From assembly GCA_024227975.1 (NCBI GenBank), contig JAAETV010000595.1:1-30717 (forward strand): a stretch of DNA of 30,717 nucleotides, written 5' to 3'. Positions 1 through 7,627 of this stretch are shown one piece after another; position 1 is the stretch's first letter, and every line of letters starts with the position of its first letter. The notes below the pieces were generated by a model. That model was not told the origin of the DNA, searched no databases, and saw nothing but the letters and a program-made list of their open reading frames with translations. The stretch comes from Actinomycetes bacterium. GTDB taxonomy: Bacteria > Actinomycetota > Acidimicrobiia > Acidimicrobiales > SZUA-35. Position numbers and translations under genes: made by a program.

Positions 1-126
1 CGCGGTTTCGGGGAACAGGTCACAGACCGCAACATGGCATCCCTCGGCTGCGAGCTGTCGAGCCAGGGCTCGGCCCATCCCGTCTCCTCCACCGGTGACG
101 ACTGCGATCTTGTTGGCAAAGTCCAT
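1..126 (-). CDS. Short-chain dehydrogenase/reductase (SDR), N-terminal part only
   Basis: The first 42 codons of a minus-strand gene run off the left edge of the window. The translation starts MDFANKIAVVTGGGDGMGRA, which is the first beta strand of a Rossmann fold followed by the TGxxxGxG dinucleotide-binding motif (TGGGDGMG, residues 11-18). A second strand follows (HVAVCDLFPE), where the Asp at the strand end suggests preference for NAD(H) over NADP(H); that preference is inferred. These features are typical of classical SDR oxidoreductases. The catalytic Tyr-x-x-x-Lys lies outside the window, so substrate and activity cannot be judged. It is divergent from the PPOX gene on the plus strand, with about 60 bp between the starts. 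Confidence 0.85.
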   Translation of the reverse strand, partial: MDFANKIAVVTGGGDGMGRALARQLAAEGCHVAVCDLFPETA

Positions 127-187
127 GGATCATCGTCGCGCACGTTTGGCGGGGACGCATCCTGTAGGCGCTACTAGGGTTCTGGCG

Positions 188-595
188 ATGGAGACTTCAA
201 AAGGGCTTGACTACGTCCGTGGAAACAGCCGGGCAGTGATTCTGACCACCAGAGCCAGTGGGGCACCGGCCTTGGCCCCGGTCACGGTTGGTGTCGTCGA
301 TGATCAGATCGTCATGAGCACTCGGGAAACGGCGTACAAGGTCGGCCATCTGCGCCGCCATCCCGAGACCTCGTTGTGTGTGTTCCCCGACAAATGGCTG
401 GGGCGCTGGGTCCAGCTCAACTGCCGGGCCGAGGTCATCAGCCTGCCCGACGCCATGGACACCCTCGTCGAGTACTACCGGACACTCAGCGGCGAGCACC
501 CCGATTGGGACGACTACCGTCGGGCCATGAACGAAGACCAGCGCTGCATCATCCGCTTCGAGATCCTCTCCGCCGGCCCCGATGTGATGGGCTAG
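188..595 (+). CDS. PPOX-class, probably F420-dependent, oxidoreductase
   Basis: This 135-aa protein has the split-barrel flavin-binding fold of the pyridoxamine-5'-phosphate-oxidase-like family. Residues 10-30 (VRGNSRAVILTTRASGAPAL) form the opening strand pair. STRETAYKVGHLRRHPETSLC in the middle is typical of actinobacterial F420-binding members, and it ends EHPDWDDYRRAMNEDQRC...ILSAGPD, as those proteins do. I recognise the family by pattern and cannot say which substrate it reduces; biliverdin-like tetrapyrroles and quinones are known for relatives. The frame is open upstream to 95, but family proteins begin at the METSKGLDYVRGN region, so ATG 188 was chosen. It is a single-gene unit, convergent with the dehydrogenase on the other strand. 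Confidence 0.85.
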   Translation: METSKGLDYVRGNSRAVILTTRASGAPALAPVTVGVVDDQIVMSTRETAYKVGHLRRHPETSLCVFPDKWLGRWVQLNCRAEVISLPDAMDTLVEYYRTLSGEHPDWDDYRRAMNEDQRCIIRFEILSAGPDVMG

Positions 596-653
596 CAGCC
601 GGCTCGGTGGCCCGGGTTGGCTGTCCTGGTTGGCGGCCTCGGACGGGGGTTGC

Positions 654-2111
654 TCAGCGGAGGGAGATACCGGCGGTCTTGGTCTCGAGATACTCGTCGA
701 GGCCTTCGTGGCCTCCCTCGCGGCCGAGCCCTGAGTCCTTCATCCCGCCAAAGGGGACCGAAGCTGATGTGGGGTTCACATCGTTGATGCCGATGATCCC
801 GAAACGGAGGGCCTCGAAAGCGGAGAGGGCGGTCTTGAGGCTCTCGGTGTAGACATAGGCGGCCAGCCCATAGTGGGTGTCGTTGGCCATGGTGATGACC
901 TCGTCGACGTCGTCGTAGACGATGACGGGGGCGACGGGCCCGAACGTCTCCTCCCGGTAGACGGTCATGTCGGGGGTGACGTCGGTCAGCACCGTTGGAG
1001 CGTAGAAGAAGCCACGGTCGAGGCCGTCCTCGGTCAGGCGGTGACCGCCGACGGGGACCCCGGCTCCCTTTTGTTTGGCGTCGTCGACCTGGGCTGCGAC
1101 CTTGGCCACGGCGGCATCGTTGACGAGGGGGCCGACCCCGACCCCGTCGGCCATCCCGTTGCCGGTAACGAGACCGGTGACCCGCTTGGTCAGGGTGGTC
1201 ACGAAAGCATCGGCGGCATCGCGGTGGACATAGAGACGGTTGGGGCTGATGCAGGCCTGGCCGGCGTTGAGGAACTTGAGGGCGGCTGCCCCCTTGGCTG
1301 CGTTGTCGGGGTTGGCGTCGGGGTAGACGATGAAGGGGGCGTGACCCCCGAGCTCGACTGAGACCCGCTGGAGGGATGCGGCAGCCTTGGCCGCCAGAGT
1401 GCGGCCGACGGCAGTGGAGCCGGTGAACGTGAGCTTGCGGACCTTGGGGTTGCTGGTGAATACGTCACCGATGGGAACGGGATCGGCGGCGGTGACCATA
1501 TTGATCACACCAGCCGGGACGCCGGCCTCGACCAAGATCTCGAACACGGCCTTGGCGCACAGTGGAGTGGCCTCGGCTGGCTTGAGGACCATGGTGCAAC
1601 CGGCGGCCAGGGCGGGCGCCATCTTCCGGGTCAGCATCGAGATCGGGTAGTTCCAGGGGGTGACCATGGCCACCACACCGACCGGCTGGCGCACGGTCAG
1701 GAACCGCTGATCAGGACGACCCGACGGGAGCCATTCACCACTGAGACGGCGAGCCTCCTCGGCGAACCAGCGGAGGAAGTCGGCGGCGTAGCCCACCTCG
1801 AAGCGACTGGCCCGAAGGGGCTTGCCCTGTTCGGCGGTCATGAGGGTTGCCAGCTCGCTGGCCCGATCGTTCATGAGCTGCCAGGCCCGCAGGAGGATGT
1901 CGGCCCGCTCGTAGGCGGTGGTTGAGGCCCACGAGCCAAAGGCGGCATCGGCGGCGGCGATGGCTGCGGTTGCGTCATCGGCCCCTCCGTTGGGCATCTG
2001 CCCGATCTCTTCTCCTGTTGCCGGGTTGGTCACTGCGAAGTTGGCGCCGCTGGCGGCGTCGACCCAATTGCCGTCGATGAACATGGGCCAGACGCTAGCG
2101 CTCGACCTCAC
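654..2111 (-). CDS. gabD: NAD(P)-dependent succinate-semialdehyde dehydrogenase (ALDH superfamily)
   Basis: A full-length 485-aa aldehyde dehydrogenase. Visible family features are the cofactor-site TPWNYP (151-156) and KPAE (177-180), FTGSTAVGR (229-237), the general-base Glu253 in ELGGHAPF and the nucleophilic Cys287 in NAGQAC. The closing GMKDSGLGREGGHEGLDEYLETK resembles GabD-type enzymes that oxidise succinate semialdehyde to succinate in GABA and 4-hydroxybutyrate breakdown. Other short semialdehydes are possible substrates. The start is GTG at 2111; an ATG at 2084 (MFIDGNW) is an equally credible start. Only 27 bp separate it from the lipoprotein gene upstream on the same strand, so the two may be cotranscribed, although no functional link is evident. 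Confidence 0.9.
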   Translation of the reverse strand: MRSSASVWPMFIDGNWVDAASGANFAVTNPATGEEIGQMPNGGADDATAAIAAADAAFGSWASTTAYERADILLRAWQLMNDRASELATLMTAEQGKPLRASRFEVGYAADFLRWFAEEARRLSGEWLPSGRPDQRFLTVRQPVGVVAMVTPWNYPISMLTRKMAPALAAGCTMVLKPAEATPLCAKAVFEILVEAGVPAGVINMVTAADPVPIGDVFTSNPKVRKLTFTGSTAVGRTLAAKAAASLQRVSVELGGHAPFIVYPDANPDNAAKGAAALKFLNAGQACISPNRLYVHRDAADAFVTTLTKRVTGLVTGNGMADGVGVGPLVNDAAVAKVAAQVDDAKQKGAGVPVGGHRLTEDGLDRGFFYAPTVLTDVTPDMTVYREETFGPVAPVIVYDDVDEVITMANDTHYGLAAYVYTESLKTALSAFEALRFGIIGINDVNPTSASVPFGGMKDSGLGREGGHEGLDEYLETKTAGISLR

Positions 2112-2138
2112 CCGATCGCCTCTCGGTACGGCCCGGAC

Positions 2139-3299
2139 CTAGTCAGCGGCTATTGGGGTGACGTCGGTAATGACATCGGTGTCGATTCGTTCCTCAGTAC
2201 CGCTGGTGATGTGTTGGGTGGCGGTGACCCGGTAGAAGTACCCGCTGACGGTGTCGAACTGGCCCACGATCAGGTTCTCCATCTGGAAAGACTCGACCAT
2301 GGCTTCGAGCTCGGCGTGTTCCTGCTCGTTCGGATCTTCGAAGCCGAAAGCCTGAGCCACTGACTCGAAGAGCAGGGGAAGGATGAGCTCGGGGTCGAAT
2401 GTCGTGTGAGTCGTGATCTCGACGCAGCCGTCGTCGTCGACGAGGTTGGTGACCTCGATGGTTGTGATGGCGGGGAAGGGCTCACCGCCGAGTAGGTTCG
2501 GCAACTCGTCGGCGAACTCGATGGGAGCGTCGAGCACGAGCTGGAGACCTGCCATCGAGTGATAGACCTGGACCGGCTCGGTCAATAGCTGGGCTAACTG
2601 TTCGTCGCTCATCGAATCGAAGAATGCCGCGGTCTGTTCGATGCCGGGGAGGAGCTCCGACTGGGTCAGAACTTCCATCGCCGTGTTCATGTCTTCTCGT
2701 ATCTGCTCATGGTTCGTGGCGCCAACGTAGCCGCCGCTGGCGTCGACCTGATATTGGATCCGTTGCTTGGGAATGTCAGCGATCAAGGCTTCAGCCGCTT
2801 CGGCCTCCTCCGGTGGCAACCCCATCCCAAGCCCATCCAGGTTGGTGTTTGCGTTCTGCCAGACCAGTTCCCAGCCCCCATCGAGAGGGCCAGCTATCGT
2901 CAGCTCGACCGGGGTGAGGCTGCTCAGCTCGTCGATGCCGCGGCGGGTGTCGGTGCGTATCTTCTTGTACTCGAGATGGCGGGTGGTGGCTGAGCTCCAG
3001 TCGGTTACGGCACTGACCCACACCAGATCGGCCGAAGTCGGGGTACAGGAGAACAGTTCCCCAGCGGCGGTCTCGTCTGGATCGTCGCCTTCCGCCTCGT
3101 CGTTCTGGGCGTTGCTGGTGCCTGTCGTTGCCGCCGTGATACCGGCACTGTCCTCCAGAGCGACGGTTGTTGTCGATGCTGTCTGTTCGGTCGTCGAAGC
3201 GGTGTCGGCTGGGCTGTCGTCTGAGTCGGCTCCTGATCCGCAGGCGCCAACCACCAGGACTGAGAAGAGGAGTACTGCCAGGGACCGCCGAATCCGCAT
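2139..3299 (-). CDS. Secreted lipoprotein of unknown function
   Basis: The 386-aa product begins MRIRRSLAVLLFSVLVVGAC, a short positively charged n-region, a hydrophobic core and a lipobox (VGAC), so it is predicted to be exported and lipid-anchored through Cys20. An acidic, Ser/Thr-rich linker of about 60 residues (SADSDDSP, TASTTEQTASTTT) follows, then a mature domain of about 310 residues with alternating polar strands. The domain is reminiscent in style of LppX/LprG-like or other actinobacterial cell-wall lipoproteins, but I do not recognise a named family. The frame continues upstream to 3506 without a plausible signal sequence, so ATG 3299 was chosen. It lies 27 bp upstream of the aldehyde dehydrogenase gene. 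Confidence 0.75.
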   Translation of the reverse strand: MRIRRSLAVLLFSVLVVGACGSGADSDDSPADTASTTEQTASTTTVALEDSAGITAATTGTSNAQNDEAEGDDPDETAAGELFSCTPTSADLVWVSAVTDWSSATTRHLEYKKIRTDTRRGIDELSSLTPVELTIAGPLDGGWELVWQNANTNLDGLGMGLPPEEAEAAEALIADIPKQRIQYQVDASGGYVGATNHEQIREDMNTAMEVLTQSELLPGIEQTAAFFDSMSDEQLAQLLTEPVQVYHSMAGLQLVLDAPIEFADELPNLLGGEPFPAITTIEVTNLVDDDGCVEITTHTTFDPELILPLLFESVAQAFGFEDPNEQEHAELEAMVESFQMENLIVGQFDTVSGYFYRVTATQHITSGTEERIDTDVITDVTPIAAD

Positions 3300-3476
3300 C
3301 AGGCCAGGGTGCCATTGATCGCGAGGCTGAACAACGCCACCACCGACCAGCAGGGCTGGGTGAGTATCTATGCCCTGTGGTGGACCTGGCGCGGTGCGAG
3401 GGCTCAACATCTCGCGCTGGATATCGCTCGTCCGGTCTAGAGTGCTTGTCGACGGCCTAGGTGAGGATGTCCGACT

Positions 3477-3839
3477 GTGAAGAAGTTCTGGCTCATGGAC
3501 CAACACGGCGCCGATGGCCCGACCGCACTAGTCGAGACCAACGGCCGGCTTCGGGTCGTCGATGTGCTCCGGTTCGGGCCGTCGATCACAGAGCTCGACG
3601 ATCAGCAAGAGATTTGGGACAAGGTGATCGGCAAGGTCGCCCCGACCTTGAAGCCCTTCGTCAACGCCTCGGCCGTCGACGAGGAAGGTGTCGCCCCTCT
3701 TCCCGATCTACAGCGAGCCGACCATGGTGACGCAGGCTCGACCAATCGGGCCGGTCGGCGCACCGCCGGCCGAGGCAAGGGGGGCGCCGGGCAGGTCGAG
3801 GGCGCAATGACCCGACGAGGTAGTCGCGGGGAGCGCTAG
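3477..3839 (+). CDS. Small unrecognised ORF, possibly a frameshifted remnant
   Basis: The frame begins with GTG at 3477, preceded by GAGGA about nine bases upstream, and gives MKKFWLMDQHGADGPTALVE. The first 75 residues look like a folded protein with GC-rich third codon positions, and distantly resemble the N-terminal domain that precedes the catalytic part of fumarylacetoacetate-hydrolase-type proteins; I am not confident in that link. After about residue 78 the sequence becomes Gly/Arg-rich filler. From about 3680 the +1 frame looks more protein-like (SPLFPIYSEPTMVTQARPIG) and runs to a TGA near 3810. A frameshift or a gene truncated by deletion is therefore plausible. Coding status is uncertain. 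Confidence 0.35.
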   Translation: MKKFWLMDQHGADGPTALVETNGRLRVVDVLRFGPSITELDDQQEIWDKVIGKVAPTLKPFVNASAVDEEGVAPLPDLQRADHGDAGSTNRAGRRTAGRGKGGAGQVEGAMTRRGSRGER

Positions 3840-3873
3840 CACTGGCGCCGGGCCTGTCGGAGCTGAGACTTCG

Positions 3874-4773
3874 CTAGCGAAGCGGGCGAGGGCGGTCGGC
3901 TGGGCTGAACTCGGGGTTGCGGCGTTCGAGGAATGAGGCGCGGGCCTCGGCCGCGTCGGCCGTGTTGCGGACCATGATCTGATTGCGGGATTCGAGGCTG
4001 AGGGCGTGGTCGAGGCTGGCGGCCTGGAGGTTGGCCCACATCACCTCCTTGGTGGTGGAGACCGCCATCGGGGCCAGGGCGGCGATCTCTTGGCCGAGCT
4101 GCACCGCTGCCTCGACCAGCCCTTCGGCGTCGACCACCCGGCTCACCAGGCCGGCTTCGAGCGCTTCGTCGGCCTCGATTGTTCGCCCGGTGAGCATCCA
4201 CTCGAAGGCTCGGGCTGCACCCACGATCTTGGGCAGGAAGTAGGAGAGGCCCATCTCACACCCGGAGATCCCCCGCTTGACGAATCCATCGGCGAAGCGC
4301 GCCCCGGTTGAACCGATCCTGAGGTCAGCGGCGGCGGCGAAAGCGAACCCACCGCCAACCGCGTGACCGTTTACCGCAGCGATGATGGGGATGGGGCTCG
4401 AATGGATCGTGCGGATGACCTGGCTGAGGTTCAGGTGGAGGTTCTCGAACCCGGCCGTGATGGGATCGAGGCCACTGCCACTGGCCCCATGATCGGCCGA
4501 TGCTGCGTCTCGGGCTGCCACCGCCCTCACATCGACCCCGGCGCAAAACGCTCGCTCACCGGCCCCCGTCAATACGACGGCCCGACAGGTGCGGTCCGAT
4601 CCGGCACCTCGAAGGGCGGTATCGAGGGCATCGATCATCGCCGGTGTGAAGGCATTGAGTGCTTCGGGGCGGTTGAGGGTGAGCACCTCGACGGGGCCCA
4701 GTCGCTCGCTGAGGATCTCGTCGGTGTCTGCCTGGCCCGAGGTGTCATCGGTGCCGGAGGTGTCATTGGCCAT
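3874..4773 (-). CDS. Enoyl-CoA hydratase/isomerase (crotonase) family protein
   Basis: A 299-aa crotonase-fold protein. The oxyanion-hole segments are visible: GERAFCAGVDVRA (around residues 72-84) and AAVNGHAVGGGFAFAAAADLRI (around 133-154). The region KRGISGCEMGLSYFLPKIVG, which carries catalytic acids in true hydratases, is like that of actinobacterial EchA paralogues. The family hydrates or isomerises acyl-CoA thioesters, but members also act as dehalogenases, decarboxylases or thioesterases, so the substrate is open. A hydrophilic Asp/Thr-rich leader of about 20 residues precedes the domain. The gene stands alone, divergent from the sigma-like fusion gene. Its TAG stop lies in the middle of a perfect 14-bp palindrome. 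Confidence 0.88.
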   Translation of the reverse strand: MANDTSGTDDTSGQADTDEILSERLGPVEVLTLNRPEALNAFTPAMIDALDTALRGAGSDRTCRAVVLTGAGERAFCAGVDVRAVAARDAASADHGASGSGLDPITAGFENLHLNLSQVIRTIHSSPIPIIAAVNGHAVGGGFAFAAAADLRIGSTGARFADGFVKRGISGCEMGLSYFLPKIVGAARAFEWMLTGRTIEADEALEAGLVSRVVDAEGLVEAAVQLGQEIAALAPMAVSTTKEVMWANLQAASLDHALSLESRNQIMVRNTADAAEARASFLERRNPEFSPADRPRPLR

Positions 4774-4840
4774 GATCCGACCCTATTTCGCCGCGCTGGC
4801 CATATGTCACTTTTGGGCTGGCTCATGTGGCATTGGTGGT

Positions 4841-6334
4841 GTGACCGGCAACTGGCGTCCCTGCGAACAGGCGGGGGGCGGGCCCGATGAGTTTGAGACG
4901 TTCGAGGCGCCCTATCCAGTGCTGCGTCGCTTCGCCGCCGTTGTGGCCGATCTCGACATGGATCCCTATGATCTCGTCCAAGAAGCTCTGGCCGCCACCC
5001 TGCAACGGCATCGGCTGCCGGAGTTGGACCAGCCAGCTGCCTATCTGAAGCGTGCGATCATGGCCTCGGCATCCAACTACCGGCGCCAGCGATCCATGCT
5101 CCGACGGTTCCTCCCCAAGCTGGCTACCGGATCGACCACGACCGACTCCTATCCGTCCGGTCTGTCCCTGCTTGATTCCCTCTCCCCAACCGACCGGATA
5201 GTGGTGTTTCTGGCCGATGTCGAAGGCCTCCCCCACGCCCTCATCGCCGACCAACAGATCTTCGAGGAACGGGCCCGACGGGGAACACCACGAGGGGCAA
5301 CCAAGGTATGGATCGACGCACACCTCCAGGTCGAGAATCTCGAACCAGGTTCCGGTGGCCGAAGGTCTGACTCGACACTGTGGTTCCGGCTGGCGCTTGG
5401 ATTCTGTGTTCTCGTTTTCGGGTTCATCGTTGCCGACCGGGTTGGGGAAGGCACCCTCGTTGAGGGAATGAGCTTGGTGCGTGTCATGGGCCCGTTCGAC
5501 CCAGACGCCGGCGGGATTGATCGCCAGCCATCGACCCAATGGCAGGTATTCGCCGACTTGGAGGAGCCGTTCGGCAATCCCATTGTGGGGCTCGAGATCC
5601 TCGACGGGGGAGGGTTTCGCCCATGGGGGGCCAACCTAGGAGATGATGCCCTGTCCACGTTCACCAGCCAGCTCGTTCGAGACGGAGACCTGTGGGCCAT
5701 GGACCCAGACTCCGGACTCGTCGAAGTAGCGACTTTCACTGCCAACTCCCACGACATCTTCGAGTTCGGATGGCAGGTCGATTTCGAGAGAGGACACGCA
5801 GGAGCCACTTGGCAGGCCGATCCCCACAATGGAAACGGCATCTGGGTCTGGTTGATCCGGCTCCTCGGCCAGACCACCGATGATGGGACCGCGGCCGAAT
5901 CGACCATCCTCGGTCAACCAGCTGTTGTCATCAAAGCCGGGCCAGCCAACGACATCGTCTGGGTTGATGGTGACTTCGTCTACCGGTTGACGGCCAACGA
6001 AATCAGAGATGACACCTCGCTCCAACGACCGGCCACCGAGGTGGCGTCACAGCTATACATCGTCGATCAAGCCGAATGGGATGCCGCTGTGACCAAGGCC
6101 GAGAGCATGTCGATCAGCTCGGCGGCCCTCATCGGCCTCCAGATGGTTGCGGTCCTAGCTTCGCTAGCCAGCTCGGTCTACTTCCTCTTGCGTGGGCCAC
6201 GTTGGCTTGTCCTCCTCCGGCCGGCCGTCGTCTTGTACGCGGTTATGTACACCACTACCAGCGACCCGATCACCCTCTGGATTGGCATCGCCCTGGCTCT
6301 GGCTTGGGGCTACCGCAAGATGACGGTCGAGTAG
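4841..6334 (+). CDS. Sigma-70-like domain fused to membrane and extracytoplasmic domains
   Basis: This 497-aa protein has an unusual build. Residues about 20-85 (FETFEAPYPVLRRFA ... DPYDLVQEALAATLQRH ... AAYLKRAIMASASNYRRQR) look like sigma-70 region 2 of an ECF factor. Residues about 113-160 (LLDSLSPTDRIVVFLADVEG...ALIADQQ) look like a divergent region 4 whose helix-turn-helix is poorly conserved. A transmembrane helix follows at about 178-200 (WFRLALGFCVLVFGFIVAD), then an extracytoplasmic domain of about 225 residues that I do not recognise, and three further hydrophobic helices at about 427-492, giving a cytoplasmic C-terminus. The start is GTG 4841, chosen because sigma-like sequence begins before the next ATG (4958); the ribosome site is weak. 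It could be a membrane-tethered sigma factor or a degenerate sigma domain repurposed as a sensor. Confidence 0.7.
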   Translation: MTGNWRPCEQAGGGPDEFETFEAPYPVLRRFAAVVADLDMDPYDLVQEALAATLQRHRLPELDQPAAYLKRAIMASASNYRRQRSMLRRFLPKLATGSTTTDSYPSGLSLLDSLSPTDRIVVFLADVEGLPHALIADQQIFEERARRGTPRGATKVWIDAHLQVENLEPGSGGRRSDSTLWFRLALGFCVLVFGFIVADRVGEGTLVEGMSLVRVMGPFDPDAGGIDRQPSTQWQVFADLEEPFGNPIVGLEILDGGGFRPWGANLGDDALSTFTSQLVRDGDLWAMDPDSGLVEVATFTANSHDIFEFGWQVDFERGHAGATWQADPHNGNGIWVWLIRLLGQTTDDGTAAESTILGQPAVVIKAGPANDIVWVDGDFVYRLTANEIRDDTSLQRPATEVASQLYIVDQAEWDAAVTKAESMSISSAALIGLQMVAVLASLASSVYFLLRGPRWLVLLRPAVVLYAVMYTTTSDPITLWIGIALALAWGYRKMTVE

Positions 6335-6369
6335 GCAGAGCATGACGAGCGTTGTCCGGCTCAGGGCCC

Positions 6370-6386
6370 CCGCAGGTTGCCTGCGG
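6370..6386. terminator. Bidirectional hairpin terminator candidate
   Basis: CCGCAGG-TTG-CCTGCGG is a perfect 7-bp GC-rich stem with a 3-base loop. It sits in the 60-bp gap between the convergent sigma-fusion gene and the frameshifted membrane-protein gene, where a shared terminator would be expected. There is no strong T-tract on either side, which is common for high-GC actinobacterial terminators. Confidence 0.5.
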
Positions 6387-6395
6387 CTGAGGTTA

Positions 6396-6943
6396 CTAGC
6401 TGGCTCCGTGTTGGGAATGGCGGGGAGCTTGTTCGGTGCCGTGGACCGCCATAGCGAAGGCGGGGTGGACGCCTCGCAAGCTGACCCATCGGCCGGAGGC
6501 ATCGAGTTCGATACCCGGCAGGCGACTGTCGCCCCTCCGGTAGGTGATGAGGCCACCCACCATTGCGGACACAGCCAAGGCAAAGACAACTGGAGCGAAC
6601 CCATGGGGCAGAAGCATCGATAGGAACAACGCAAGGAAGCCCCCGACTACTGCCGCCATGCCCGAACGGTAGAGCCGGGTGATATCGGCCCAGGCATCAT
6701 CACTGAGCGGAAGGTGACCGTTGAGCGACGATCGTCGGCGGCCAATCATGAGCATGAAGAACGCCATCCAACCGAGCGGCCCCTATCCGCTAGACCCCCT
6801 GGACTGTTCACCGTCCTGCGTTGGTGCAACTTGGACGGTGTGCTCACCCCGGTCACCACACAGACCCCGGGTAGTTTCCCGAGCACATAGTCGTCGACGA
6901 AGACCGTCACTGTGGGCCGCCGAAACCAGTCGCCAATCCCCAT
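6396..6943 (-). pseudogene. Small membrane protein gene broken by a one-base frameshift
   Basis: Two minus-strand frames together make one protein. The first half (from ATG 6943) reads MGIGDWFRRPTVTVFVDDYV and on to a cysteine-containing CVVTG segment. The second half, in another frame, reads GPLGWMAFFMLMIG, then GHLPLSDDAWADI, two hydrophobic helices (MAAVVGGFLALFLSMLLP and APVVFALAVSAMVGGLI) and ends DASGRWVSLRGVHPAFAMAV before the stop at 6396. The frames join cleanly if one G is restored in the GGGG run (minus strand) at 6780-6783, giving ADRGPLGWM. This N-terminal ligand-like strand region plus membrane helices resembles small actinobacterial membrane proteins of unknown role. It may be a real pseudogene, a phase-variable tract or an assembly error. 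Confidence 0.55.
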
Positions 6944-7007
6944 GGCACGATCCTAGTTCTCCATCGTTGGCGGGTCCTGTCGGCTCTTTCGTTGTTGCCG
7001 TGCGGGC

Positions 7008-7562
7008 TCAGTCGTCGTCGGGGATCCACGATTCCAACTCCACGCCGAGGCCGTCGGCTATCCGATTGGCGTAGGCGTAGTAGGCAGTCACCTCGACGAT
7101 GTCGAGGATGTCGCGATCGCTGAAGCCGGCCTCGCGTAGAGGGGCAAGATCGGTCTCAGCCACCGCCCTTGGGGTGAGGGTCAGCTTCACCGCGTAGTCG
7201 AGCATGACCTGCCGTTGGGTCGAGAGATCAGCCGAGCGCCAGTCGGACTCGATGGCGGCCAGGAGGTCGTCGTTTCGGAGAAGGTGACGCAGACCGCGCC
7301 GATGATGGGTCACTCAATAGTGACAGTGGTTCTCGAGGCTGACCACGAAGGCGACCAGTTCGCGTTCCACCTTCCTCAGAGTTGCCGTACCACTCATGGC
7401 CGACGCATAGACGGCAAGGTGAGCGCCCAGGCTTCGGGGGTTGATCGAGTGGATCCCGATGATGTTGTCGACCCGGCCGTGGACGGGATCGACAGCAGTC
7501 TTGTAGTGGTCGGCCAACTCGCCGGTCCATTGGTCGTCGGGGACACTCCTGATCCAAGCCAT
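7008..7562 (-). CDS. AhpD-like peroxidase-related selenoprotein (in-frame TGA read as Sec)
   Basis: One 184-residue carboxymuconolactone-decarboxylase/AhpD-fold protein is interrupted by a TGA at 7314-7316 (residue 83), with no frame change: the downstream part continues at once as VTHHRRGLRHLL and ends GVELESWIPDDD. The family has the redox motif EX11-CxxC-X3-H. Here Glu68, Cys80 and His87 are present with exact spacing and the TGA takes the place of the second Cys, giving C-H-Y-U. A hairpin with a GGUCU loop begins 18 nt after the TGA, as expected for a bacterial SECIS. Family members reduce peroxides or act as thiol reductases, and Sec would make the nucleophile more reactive. The N-terminus (MAWIRSVPDDQWTGELADHY) is full length. 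The alternative is two gene fragments caused by a nonsense mutation. Confidence 0.85.
7286..7300 (-). promoter_or_regulatory. SECIS-like hairpin of the AhpD-like selenoprotein gene
   Basis: On the minus strand, GGCGC-GGUCU-GCGUC folds into a 5-bp stem (one G-U pair) with the loop GGUCU. The loop begins 18 nt after the in-frame UGA (7314-7316). Bacterial SECIS elements recognised by SelB are short hairpins just downstream of the UGA with a G in the first two loop positions, and E. coli fdhF, as I recall it, has the same GGUCU at the same distance. An alternative longer pairing (GUGAC right after the UGA with GUCAC) is possible. Confidence 0.75.
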
Positions 7563-7627
7563 ACCCGAGTCTCGCAGGTCGACGAGCCAAGCCGGAGGCC
7601 GGGCTCATGAGTTTGAGAGCCCCCTGG

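Noticed and set aside
3455..3463. GGCCTAGGT, matching the core of the DevR-like boxes
   Set aside because: Only the central bases match; both GGG/CCC flanks are missing, so it is probably chance.
3869..3882. Perfect 14-bp palindrome CTTCGCTAGCGAAG around the stop of the crotonase gene
   Set aside because: It could be a weak terminator or binding site, but a stem with no loop and no second full copy in the window gives no reason to call it a feature.
4823..5539. A 238-codon minus-strand frame with some hydrophilic order
   Set aside because: It overlaps the sigma-like coding region on the other strand and its sequence has shadow composition (Gly, His, Glu, Gln).
5149..5907. A 252-codon minus-strand frame inside the sigma-fusion gene
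   Set aside because: It is opposite a gene with clear domain structure, is Ser/Pro/Arg-rich, and shows no start signal or recognisable motif.
7314..7316. TGA in the AhpD-like gene read as a simple nonsense mutation giving two pseudogene pieces
   Set aside because: The position equals the redox Cys, the frame stays open on both sides with intact motifs, and a SECIS-like hairpin follows at the expected distance.
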